Assembly (NCBI GenBank): GCA_029259995.1
Contig: JAJDEC010000635.1
Location: forward strand, 1 to 8,654
From: Phycisphaerae bacterium
GTDB lineage: Bacteria > Planctomycetota > Phycisphaerae > UBA1845 > UTPLA1
Direction: 5' to 3'
Length of the DNA: 8,654 bases
Shown here one piece after another: positions 1 to 5,525 of the stretch. How positions within the stretch are numbered: position 1 is the first letter of the stretch; each line of letters begins with the position of its first letter. The position numbers were made by a program, and so were the translations under genes. The notes under the pieces were generated by a model that was not told the origin of the DNA, searched no databases, and saw only the letters and a list, made by a program, of their open reading frames with translations.

Positions 1-228
1 CAGGACGCCGTTGTCGACCGACACATCGAGCTGTCGCCGGCCGATGAGCGCATAACTCTCCGGATTCGCCGTCATCATGTGCCTCGGACTTCCAGTCCCG
101 CCCAGCCCAAGCGTTTCAGACGAAAGCGTGTCGCAGCCTGACACGACGATCACAAGGGCGAGCCAGAAGACGCTCTGAAAGACAATGTTACCGACTGACT
201 TCGTTGGATTTGTGTTCGATTCGCGCAT
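1..228 (-). CDS. Predicted lipoprotein, N-terminal part (cut by window edge)
   Basis: Reading the minus strand from the ATG at 228 gives 76 codons open to the window edge. Residues 1-14 are a polar n-region, 15-29 a hydrophobic core rich in V, I, L and F, and residues 29-32 read V-S-G-C, a good lipobox with Cys32 as the lipidated residue. This predicts export by Sec and anchoring in a membrane as a lipoprotein. The start is supported by GGAG six bases upstream of the ATG. The mature part seen (about 45 residues) begins with a Ser/Gly/Thr-rich linker and matches nothing I recognise, so function is unknown. The gene is divergent from the cobalamin-domain gene at 805, with 576 bp between them. 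Confidence 0.72.
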   Translation of the reverse strand, partial: MRESNTNPTKSVGNIVFQSVFWLALVIVVSGCDTLSSETLGLGGTGSPRHMMTANPESYALIGRRQLDVSVDNGVL

Positions 229-481
229 GATTGGCTCCGTCCTCAATGTTCCCGCTCGGCAATCCGCGAGAATCCTTGCAACGATCGGACCACACGCTCT
301 GGCCCAGAGGCCGATAGTTCCCGCGACGCATAAAATCGCCTCCACCGGCCCGTCAGCGAAGCAATTCCCCTTTTCGGAGGGCCTGCATCCGCCGCTCGTA
401 TCGTGACGGCATGTTGTTTTCTCGCATCGCCCGGCCAAACTTGCGGAAGGACCGGCAGGTGCTTCTTATGGGGCAGGCAAG

Positions 482-506
482 ACATAAGTTGCTGTAAATA
501 TTATGT
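482..506. promoter_or_regulatory. A/T-rich inverted repeat ACATAA-N13-TTATGT
   Basis: The half-sites ACATAA (482-487) and TTATGT (501-506) are perfect complements around a 13-base A/T-rich spacer, inside the divergent intergenic region. The spacing of half-site centres, near two helical turns, would suit a dimeric repressor. The assignment rests only on symmetry and location, and a 6-bp dyad can arise by chance in A/T-rich DNA. Confidence 0.22.
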
Positions 507-600
507 TTAGCGATTTCTTGCGTTGCCGCGCCGCGCATTTCGCGAGAAAAACGGCATTCATTGCCAGTCGCCTAAAGATTTTTGAACGCGCCAACCGATT

Positions 601-636
601 CCTACTTTACCTATGATTCCTAAACTACCTAAATTA
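601..636 (+). repeat. Four tandem 9-bp repeats, consensus CCTANNNTA
   Basis: CCTA occurs at 601, 610, 619 and 628, exactly nine bases apart: CCTACTTTA, CCTATGATT, CCTAAACTA, CCTAAATTA. A further CCTAAAGATT lies out of register at 571. The array sits in an A/T-rich island about 170 bp upstream of the cobalamin-domain gene. A weak promoter-like pair (TTTACC at 606-611 and TAAATT at 630-635, 18 bp apart) lies inside the array, so bound protein could block transcription. That regulatory reading is inference; the spacing is seen directly. Confidence 0.6.
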
Positions 637-804
637 ACATCGCCTGCCACGACACGACCGGCTGGTAATTGGGTAGCACGACGGCTCGAGAGGATCCGAC
701 GCCGACAGTTTTGACGCACGCAACAAGCGAATTCGCGCCGAATCGGAGCAGACGGACGAATTCAACACACACTGGGCCTCGGAGCCCGATGGAGATGACC
801 GCTT

Positions 805-1539
805 ATGAGTAACACGCGCCTGTTCGATCGATATGTGGATCCGCTTCTCAAAGGACAGCGAAGCACATGCAGGACCCTGATCACGGAAGCACTTGAAGGC
901 GGCACCTGCCCGAAAGGGCTCTACAAAGACGTCGTGTGGCCCGCAATGGCGCACGTCGATCGACTCTATCGCGACGATCACATCAACGTCGCCGTCGAAC
1001 ACATGGCCACTCGAATCAATCGAACGGTTGCCGACCACATTCAATCCCGGCTCGAGCGCTCCGAAAAGAACGGCAAGCGAATCATCATCACGAGCGCCGA
1101 AGGCGAGGCCGAAGAAATCAGCGCCCAGATGTGTTCGGATATTTTCGAAGCCGCCGGCTGGGAAGTTTATTTCCTCGGCGCCGGCATTCCTCGTGATGAA
1201 ATGGGATCACTCGTCGGACAGCTCCAGCCCGACATGTTGATGATCGTCGGAAGCAAGCCGACAGATGTGCCCATCGTGCGGCAAACGATCGATTACATTC
1301 GTGAAATCGACGCCTGCCCGCACATGAACATCCTCGTCTCCGGCGGCGTCTTTAATCGTGCAGATGGATTGTGGCGGGAAGTGAAAGCGGACTTCTTTGC
1401 GGAAACCGCCTCCGATGCGCTCGACACCGCCATCGGCGCCGAGCCGCGTAAGGCGGAGAACAAGATCCCTGGTGCACCCAAGAAGCGCCGACGCCGACGT
1501 CGACCGCCGCTTCTCGCACAGATGGAAGCCACGGCCTGA
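805..1539 (+). CDS. Stand-alone cobalamin (B12)-binding domain protein with basic tail
   Basis: The 244-residue protein has the two-part fold of CarH/LitR and methyltransferase-type cobalamin modules. A helical cap spans about residues 5-85, followed by a Rossmann-like B12-binding domain (about 92-212). In the cap, Tyr55-x9-Glu65-His66 matches the Wx9EH motif of CarH sensors with Tyr for Trp. At the usual cobalt-ligating site (G-D/E-x-H-D/E-x-G) the sequence is G100-E-A-E103-E-I-S, so the lower-ligand His is replaced by Glu. There is no N-terminal MerR HTH: an in-frame stop lies at 796-798, three codons before the ATG. The C-terminus holds KKRRRRRR, suggesting nucleic-acid or acidic-partner binding. 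The start is chosen for GGAGA at 791-795. It is transcribed alone and ends before the hairpin at 1597. The family is fairly certain; cobalamin binding itself is uncertain. Confidence 0.82.
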   Translation: MSNTRLFDRYVDPLLKGQRSTCRTLITEALEGGTCPKGLYKDVVWPAMAHVDRLYRDDHINVAVEHMATRINRTVADHIQSRLERSEKNGKRIIITSAEGEAEEISAQMCSDIFEAAGWEVYFLGAGIPRDEMGSLVGQLQPDMLMIVGSKPTDVPIVRQTIDYIREIDACPHMNILVSGGVFNRADGLWREVKADFFAETASDALDTAIGAEPRKAENKIPGAPKKRRRRRRPPLLAQMEATA

Positions 1540-1596
1540 TCGCCGCGAGATTCGAAACACCTTAGAAATCGACACAAATCAAGATGTGAAACACGG

Positions 1597-1629
1597 CCCC
1601 GCGGCGTCCAGCGCCGCGGGGTCTTTCTC
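1597..1629 (+). terminator. Rho-independent terminator of the cobalamin-domain gene
   Basis: CCCCGCGGCG (1597-1606) pairs perfectly with CGCCGCGGGG (1612-1621) around a TCCAG loop, followed by TCTTTCTC. The hairpin lies between two convergent genes (ends at 1539 and 1636). The T-run is on the plus strand, so it serves the plus gene best, though so strong a stem may also stop minus-strand transcripts. Confidence 0.8.
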
Positions 1630-1635
1630 ATGGAG

Positions 1636-2490
1636 TCAGTCGAGGTTCTCAGCATCCTGCAGGAAACCCTCATTGTTGTGGGCCGGATCGATCATACCGC
1701 GGGTCGGATCGCGCTTCTTCGCTGATCGTTGCGAGGCGGCACGCTTGCGGAACTTCTTCAATCCCTCGGGCGACGGATTGTCTTTCCTGTCGGCCGGCAG
1801 GCGCATGAGCCGCAACTTCTCCCAATACGTCGCCTTCGATCCCTTCGGCTTCTTCCGCTTGATCGACTCAATGCGCGAGAGGATCGGAATCCGTTCGGCC
1901 ATTCGCCGGCGATCTTCCACGCTCGAATCGGATTTCTGCTTCTTCTCCGTCGTCGTTTCGCTGAGCAACTCGCCGAATTCATTGTGCGGATTCGCATCGA
2001 GTCCCTGTTTACCCGGCAGGTTTGTCTGGTCGTGACAGATATTGCAACGCACGACCCGTTGAATCCGTTCAATCCGATTCTGTTTCGGTACGTCGTTGGC
2101 ATCTCCGGGATTCGCCAGCGCCAGCACCTCGATCCAGTTCGGAACGCCGTCTCCGTCGATGTCCTGATCGCGCTGCTTTCTAGTACGATCCTCGCCGGAA
2201 TCCGACGCGGACGGGCCGCGTTCCATGGCCGCAATTCTGTCGGCCAACGTGTCGTCCGGGGGGAGTTCGCCCAACCTCTGACCATACAGGTTGAGCCCGG
2301 GACTCTCCCAGGTGGATGCGTCATTTCCGATGTGACACGTGGCGCATCGCGCAGCGCGCGACATCAACACGACTCGGATTTGTTCCAAATGTCGCTCTTT
2401 CCCGATCACGTCGACGGCTGTACACAGCAGCACAGTCGCGGAAAGCGTGATCAATGCTGAGTTTCTGAATCGTCGTGACATCTCCATCAT
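1636..2490 (-). CDS. Exported di-heme c-type cytochrome with calcium-type loop
   Basis: The product has 284 residues from the ATG at 2490. Residues 1-10 are a short basic n-region and 11-30 a hydrophobic segment, a signal peptide or anchor. Two heme c sites are present: C49-A-T-C-H53 and C149-N-I-C-H153. Each is followed about 15-20 residues later by a similar G-L-[N/D]...G-E-L stretch, suggesting an internal duplication. Between them D108-Q-D110-I-D112-G-D114-G then N-W-I-E is a thrombospondin-3/dockerin-like calcium loop. The C-terminal 100 residues are highly charged and unrecognised. It is presumably an electron carrier outside the cytoplasm. The open frame runs on to 2700, but that extension overlaps a transposase remnant in another frame and would bury the signal peptide, so the ATG at 2490, 2487 or 2481 is preferred. 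The ribosome site is weak (GAGG about 12 bases upstream). Confidence 0.8.
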   Translation of the reverse strand: MMEMSRRFRNSALITLSATVLLCTAVDVIGKERHLEQIRVVLMSRAARCATCHIGNDASTWESPGLNLYGQRLGELPPDDTLADRIAAMERGPSASDSGEDRTRKQRDQDIDGDGVPNWIEVLALANPGDANDVPKQNRIERIQRVVRCNICHDQTNLPGKQGLDANPHNEFGELLSETTTEKKQKSDSSVEDRRRMAERIPILSRIESIKRKKPKGSKATYWEKLRLMRLPADRKDNPSPEGLKKFRKRAASQRSAKKRDPTRGMIDPAHNNEGFLQDAENLD

Positions 2491-2506
2491 GGTATTGTAG
2501 TACCTC

Positions 2507-2692
2507 GAACTTATTGATGTCTTCGAGGACGACACGGTCCCCGCGGACACTCTTGCGGATGCGCCAGTCCGGTGCGGTCCAAGCGAAGTGCTTCGGGTTA
2601 TCGTTGGGTCCGTTGACGTTGGCCACGATGGCCGTTCTGAGTTCTCGAACTCTTCGAAACAAAGCGCGGTGAATACGCTCGTCGGCGACCAC
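2507..2692 (-). pseudogene. IS630-family transposase remnant (C-terminal fragment), left copy
   Basis: The minus-strand frame from 2692 encodes about 62 residues resembling the end of IS630-family DDE transposases: a [K/R]RIxRxxFRxVxEL-like stretch, then N-D-N-P-K...WTAP and a basic stretch. The N-terminal part with the catalytic acidic residues is missing, and an in-frame TGA lies just upstream near 2704. It aligns without gaps to the right copy (3808-4035), with about 27 of 57 residues identical by hand count. Its 3' end stops within about 20 bases of the cytochrome start, so it has probably replaced that gene's original upstream region. It is non-functional. Confidence 0.68.
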
Positions 2693-2950
2693 GCGACCAT
2701 TTCACAAGGACCGCCAGCCGTTCCAGATCAATCTAAACTTTGGGGCCGAATTCATGGCTTCATCATCCAGTCAAAGGACGGCCCCCGTCCATGGGCGGTA
2801 GAATTCCTCAAGTCGATGGTATTTCGTAGATTTCAATCTTGTATGACGGACCGGCCTCCGCTTACCATGCGCGTTGGCTATCCTCAGTAGGGGGGATAAT
2901 CGGGTGAAGGTCCTGCGTCCGCAAAGTGGTTGCAGCCTTCGCATTGGTTC

Positions 2951-2965
2951 GGAGAGGGAGGGAAG
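2951..2965 (+). promoter_or_regulatory. Purine-rich ribosome binding site of the LamG gene
   Basis: A run of G and A containing GGAG and GGGAGGG ends five bases before the ATG at 2971. It is the strongest such signal in the region and decides the start against the upstream in-frame codon at 2926, which has none and would lengthen the n-region of the signal peptide further. Confidence 0.6.
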
Positions 2966-2970
2966 TCGAA

Positions 2971-3789
2971 ATGTTCAATCGCTGCCATCAGATCCTATCA
3001 TGGACGAAGTTACAACAACGGAGGGCGCTCCTGCCGTCGCTTTTGCGGATTCCATTCGCGCCATGGGTAGCTCTTGTATTGGCATTTGGCTTCGCGCCGA
3101 ATGCCAATGCCGCGCTGATCGGGAATTGGACGGGTGACGGCAACGCGAACGATTCGGTTGCAGGCCGGAACGGAACATTAGTGAACGGAGCCGGATTCGA
3201 TTCTGGCAAGTTTGGCCAGGCGTTTCGATTGGATGGCACCGACGATTTCGTTTCTGTCCCGGATGATAACGCATGGACATTCGGCGGCGATTTCACATTG
3301 GCACTGTGGGTCAATTTTGACACGATCAGACCCGGTGGTCTTGGTGGCCTTCCTAACGTGTTCATTGGGCATGACCAAGGTGGAGGCCCGCAACCCAAAT
3401 GGGTTTTTGTTCAGGACGGTGGCGGGCAAATGGCGTTTCACATCCACGACGGTGTCAACCAGGTGTTCCTGACCGCCCCAACCCCGTTCTTCCCAGTAGT
3501 CGATAATTGGCATCATGTGGCCATGACTCGCAGCGGCAATACATACTCCTTTTTCGCAGATGGTACTTCATTGGGATCTGCTGTGTCGGCTTTGGGGCTT
3601 GCTAACGCAAGCGCTTCACTCACGTTTGGGCAAGCCGAAGGATTGGGATTTCTTGATGGCCGTCTCGACGATCTAAGAATCTATGATTCAGCGTTATCGC
3701 CATCCGAAATCTCGGCGTTGATTCCTGAGCCGGGCGCTATTTCGCTCCTGGTGATAGGGGCTTCATTCTTGATCAGACGCCGACGTTGA
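2971..3789 (+). CDS. LamG-domain PEP-CTERM surface protein
   Basis: The 272-residue product has a long basic n-region (1-31), a hydrophobic core (32-43) and a probable signal peptidase site after A-N-A47. A concanavalin/LamG-type jellyroll follows from about residue 50 to 248. Its hallmarks are D-D-F-V-S-V-P, F-T-L-A-L-W-V-N-F, W-H-H-V-A-M-T-R, and L-D-D-L-R-I-Y-D-S-A-L-S near the end. The last 22 residues are I-P-E-P, a hydrophobic helix and R-R-R-R, a textbook PEP-CTERM signal recognised by exosortase, so the protein is exported, trimmed and delivered to the envelope or extracellular matrix. LamG domains usually bind glycans. No exosortase is in the window, as is common because targets are scattered. 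The gene is flanked by two IS630 remnants on the opposite strand, and its codon use looks more A/T-tolerant than the genes around it, hinting at acquisition. No terminator is evident downstream. Confidence 0.88.
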   Translation: MFNRCHQILSWTKLQQRRALLPSLLRIPFAPWVALVLAFGFAPNANAALIGNWTGDGNANDSVAGRNGTLVNGAGFDSGKFGQAFRLDGTDDFVSVPDDNAWTFGGDFTLALWVNFDTIRPGGLGGLPNVFIGHDQGGGPQPKWVFVQDGGGQMAFHIHDGVNQVFLTAPTPFFPVVDNWHHVAMTRSGNTYSFFADGTSLGSAVSALGLANASASLTFGQAEGLGFLDGRLDDLRIYDSALSPSEISALIPEPGAISLLVIGASFLIRRRR

Positions 3790-3807
3790 TTCCTGGTGTC
3801 GTGCGTC

Positions 3808-4035
3808 AAACCGGCCAGTATTTCCGAGCACGACTTGGCTCCCGGCGGACATTCTCAAGATTCGCCGGGCCGGCGCGGTCCAGGCGATGGGCTTTGAGTT
3901 GTCGTTGTGGCCGTCAATGCAGGCCATGTTGGCCGTCTTGAATTCTTGATAACTTCGGAACACGGCACGGTGAAACCGCTTGCTGGCGGTCTCGTGGAAC
4001 CAGTGCTCGCTCCGTCGGATCGAGACATTACCCAA
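3808..4035 (-). pseudogene. IS630-family transposase remnant (C-terminal fragment), right copy
   Basis: The minus-strand frame encodes the same transposase tail as the copy at 2507-2692 but starts about 14 residues earlier. It includes S-E-H-W-F-H-E-T-A-S-K-R, equivalent to the E-R-W-F-x-E-I-T-x-K-R region after the last DDE glutamate in IS630 enzymes, then F-x-R-A-V-F-R-S, N-D-N-S-K and W-T-A-P. A stop codon precedes it in frame (about 4036-4038), so the N-terminal two thirds are gone. The frame continues to a stop at 3763, inside the end of the LamG gene, but resemblance to the left copy fades near 3808. It is a non-functional relic. Confidence 0.7.
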
Positions 4036-4317
4036 TCACATCGATCACCTTCTCGCCGAATCCAGGCCGCCAAAGGCCGCGGTTCGTTCACAATGCCCTG
4101 CGCCCAGAATTCACTCATGAGCGGGAGAATTTTGACCGATAAGAGTGTCACAGGCCGTGCAGGCAGACGGATCTGCAAGCCGTGAGTGCGTAAGTGTTGA
4201 GCAGACAATCGGGTCACGGCGGACCCGTGCATCTGGACAGGACTGAATCCGATCCCAGCCCTGCTGCTTACCCACGAGACGACTGGCGGCCCCAACATTT
4301 GCAATCATTGCATCGCG
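4036..4317. other. Gene-poor stretch upstream of the dehydrogenase
   Basis: No plus-strand gene is apparent. A minus-strand frame is open from 4304 through about 4020 and has plausible codon use, but it has no recognisable domain and runs out of frame into the transposase relic, so it may be a decayed gene. On the plus strand there are small perfect stems: GCAGA/TCTGC (4163-4176) and CGGGTC/GACCCG (4210-4227), upstream of a strong terminator at 4318. No tRNA, tmRNA or RNase P signature was found. Confidence 0.4.
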
Positions 4318-4351
4318 AAAGCCGCTTCGGATCACTCCGATGCGGCTTTTT
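4318..4351 (+). terminator. Strong rho-independent terminator without an obvious upstream gene
   Basis: AAAGCCGC (4318-4325) pairs with GCGGCTTT (4342-4349). After one T-T mismatch, TCGGA (4327-4331) pairs with TCCGA (4336-4340) around a TCAC loop. The T-run at 4347-4351 follows directly on the plus strand. The nearest complete plus-strand gene ends 528 bases upstream (3789) and the next begins 61 bases downstream (4412). It may close a long LamG transcript, a small RNA, or act as a leader attenuator. Confidence 0.8.
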
Positions 4352-4357
4352 GCGTTT

Positions 4358-4384
4358 GCAGGCATGACGAATGAGAATGCCTGC
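4358..4384 (+). repeat. Perfect 8-bp inverted repeat in the dehydrogenase leader
   Basis: GCAGGCAT (4358-4365) and ATGCCTGC (4377-4384) are perfect complements with an 11-base loop. The element starts seven bases after the terminator T-run and ends 27 bases before the GTG start. In RNA it would form a stable second hairpin; in DNA it could be an operator. No T-run follows, so it is not itself a terminator. Confidence 0.5.
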
Positions 4385-4399
4385 GTCACGACGTCGAAT

Positions 4400-4403
4400 G
4401 GAG
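4400..4403 (+). promoter_or_regulatory. Ribosome binding site fixing a GTG start
   Basis: GGAG lies eight bases before the GTG at 4412. It decides the start: the in-frame ATG at 4340 lies inside the terminator hairpin and ATG 4364 inside the next hairpin, and neither has a ribosome site, while the protein family normally begins with M-K-A-L at this point. Confidence 0.65.
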
Positions 4404-4411
4404 TTGCAATC

Positions 4412-5368
4412 GTGAAAGCCCTCAGATTCCAGAAACCAGATACCGAACTCGCCGACGTCCCGTTGCCGTCGCCGACTGACAAGGAAGTCCTCGTCCGCGT
4501 CAGGCAGGCCGGCGTCTGCGCGACGGATCTCGAAATCGTTCGTGGCTACGCCGCCTTCGAAGGCACACTCGGCCACGAATTCGTCGGCATCGTCGAATCC
4601 GGTCCGGCAGAACTCAAGGACAAGCGCGTCGTCGGCGAGATCAACTGCGTCTGCGGCAAGTGCGACATGTGCACGAGCGGTCTCTCCAATCACTGCCGTC
4701 GACGCACAGTCCTCGGCATCGTCGATCGAGACGGCGCCTTCGCCGAATACCTCACGCTGCCGGCCAGAAACTGCCACATCGTCCCCGATTCGGTCAGCGA
4801 CGATGCCGCCGTCTTTGTCGAGCCGCTTGCCGCTGCCATTCAAGTGACGCAGCAGGTACCGATCGAACCGCGCATGCAGGTCGCCGTCGTCGGCACAGGA
4901 CGACTCGGCCTTCTCGTCGCCCAGGTGCTTTCGAAGCGGCAATGCTCCCTGACGGCCGTCGGTCGTAATCCGAATACGATGCGATTCCTCGATCGCAAGG
5001 GAATCCGTACGAGCACACTCGACGACGTTAAGTCCCGCGAGGCATTTGATGTTGTCGTCGAATGCACGGGCTCGCCCGAAGGACTGCCGATCGCGCTGTC
5101 CCTCGTTCGTCCACGAGGGACGATTGTCATGAAGACGACGTGCCAGGCCGATCACAGTGCCGATCTGACTGCACTTGTTGTCAACGAAATCACGATGCTC
5201 GGCAGTCGTTGCGGTCCATTCGGCGAGGCACTCAGTGTCCTGGCGCGGAGAGACGTCGACGTTTCCGAGATGATCACGAGCCGCATGAAGCTGGCTGACG
5301 GCGTCGCCGCGATGGAGAAAGCGGCGCAGCCCGAACAAATCAAGGTCCTCATCGAGATAGGTGACTGA
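4412..5368 (+). CDS. Zinc-dependent medium-chain (MDR) alcohol/polyol dehydrogenase-like protein
   Basis: The 318-residue product is a full, slightly short member of the zinc MDR superfamily (typically about 330-350). The GroES-like catalytic domain carries catalytic-zinc ligands C36 (G-V-C-A-T-D), H55-E56 (G-H-E) and E137-P. The structural-zinc lobe is complete: C81-x2-C84-x2-C87-x7-C95. The Rossmann domain has G161-T-G-R-L-G166 for NAD(P) binding. The enzyme should oxidise an alcohol or polyol, or reduce the carbonyl, in the cytoplasm; nothing here fixes the substrate. The GTG start is chosen for the M-K-A-L beginning and GGAG eight bases upstream. A terminator and a second hairpin sit just upstream, suggesting leader control. 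The next gene on the strand follows after about 157 bp containing a palindromic repeat, so shared transcription is possible but not shown. Confidence 0.88.
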   Translation: MKALRFQKPDTELADVPLPSPTDKEVLVRVRQAGVCATDLEIVRGYAAFEGTLGHEFVGIVESGPAELKDKRVVGEINCVCGKCDMCTSGLSNHCRRRTVLGIVDRDGAFAEYLTLPARNCHIVPDSVSDDAAVFVEPLAAAIQVTQQVPIEPRMQVAVVGTGRLGLLVAQVLSKRQCSLTAVGRNPNTMRFLDRKGIRTSTLDDVKSREAFDVVVECTGSPEGLPIALSLVRPRGTIVMKTTCQADHSADLTALVVNEITMLGSRCGPFGEALSVLARRDVDVSEMITSRMKLADGVAAMEKAAQPEQIKVLIEIGD

Positions 5369-5403
5369 GAATACTCGTATTTGCTTACGCATTATCGATT
5401 GAT

Positions 5404-5432
5404 TCGGGTGGCCCAGCCCTTCAGGGCTGGGG
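5404..5432 (+). repeat. REP-like palindrome, CCCAGCCC-TTCA-GGGCTGGG
   Basis: A perfect 8-bp stem (5412-5419 with 5424-5431) follows a TCGGGTGG lead-in. The 12-base string TCGGGTGGCCCA recurs at 7653-7664, and an inverted copy with a shorter loop lies at 8001-8026. The element sits between the dehydrogenase stop and the next gene and lacks a T-run, so it looks like a dispersed palindromic repeat, though its RNA hairpin could affect readthrough or mRNA stability. Confidence 0.65.
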
Positions 5433-5525
5433 TCACGATGACAGCAATGTCGAATGGCGCACAAGCGCGCCCGAGTGTTTTTCAAGACGAGACAACGCGT
5501 GACCGACTCCATACAAACCCATCCC

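Larger units (their letters stand above)
229..804. other. Divergent intergenic region, 576 bp
   Basis: No convincing gene is seen here. Short minus-strand frames of 61-80 codons exist (243-538) but have no ribosome site and no recognisable motif. The stretch from about 482 to 510 and from 570 to 640 is distinctly A/T-rich against the GC-rich surroundings, as expected for promoters of the two outward-facing genes. It holds a 6-bp inverted repeat (482-506) and four 9-bp tandem repeats (601-636). The leader between the repeats and the ATG at 805 is about 170 bp long. Confidence 0.6.

Noticed and set aside
353..538. 61-codon minus-strand frame with several Cys and a basic end
   Set aside because: There is no ribosome site, no conserved motif, and it crosses the A/T-rich presumed promoter region.
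613..714. 33-residue plus-strand frame whose upstream codons repeat P-x-L/I, an alternative explanation of the 9-bp array
   Set aside because: Nine bases equal three codons, so the repeat could be coding, but the only ATG falls inside the repeat, there is no ribosome site, and the product is not recognisable. It remains a competing reading of the array.
2490..2700. Extension of the cytochrome coding region to an upstream start at 2700
   Set aside because: The extra 70 residues come from another frame of the IS630 relic and would place the signal peptide in the middle of the protein.
4230..4300. Possible SRP-type RNA on the minus strand (GTAAGCAGCAGG string)
   Set aside because: The partial AAGCAGC resemblance lacks the paired AGGTC side and GGAA-type tetraloop needed for the SRP core.
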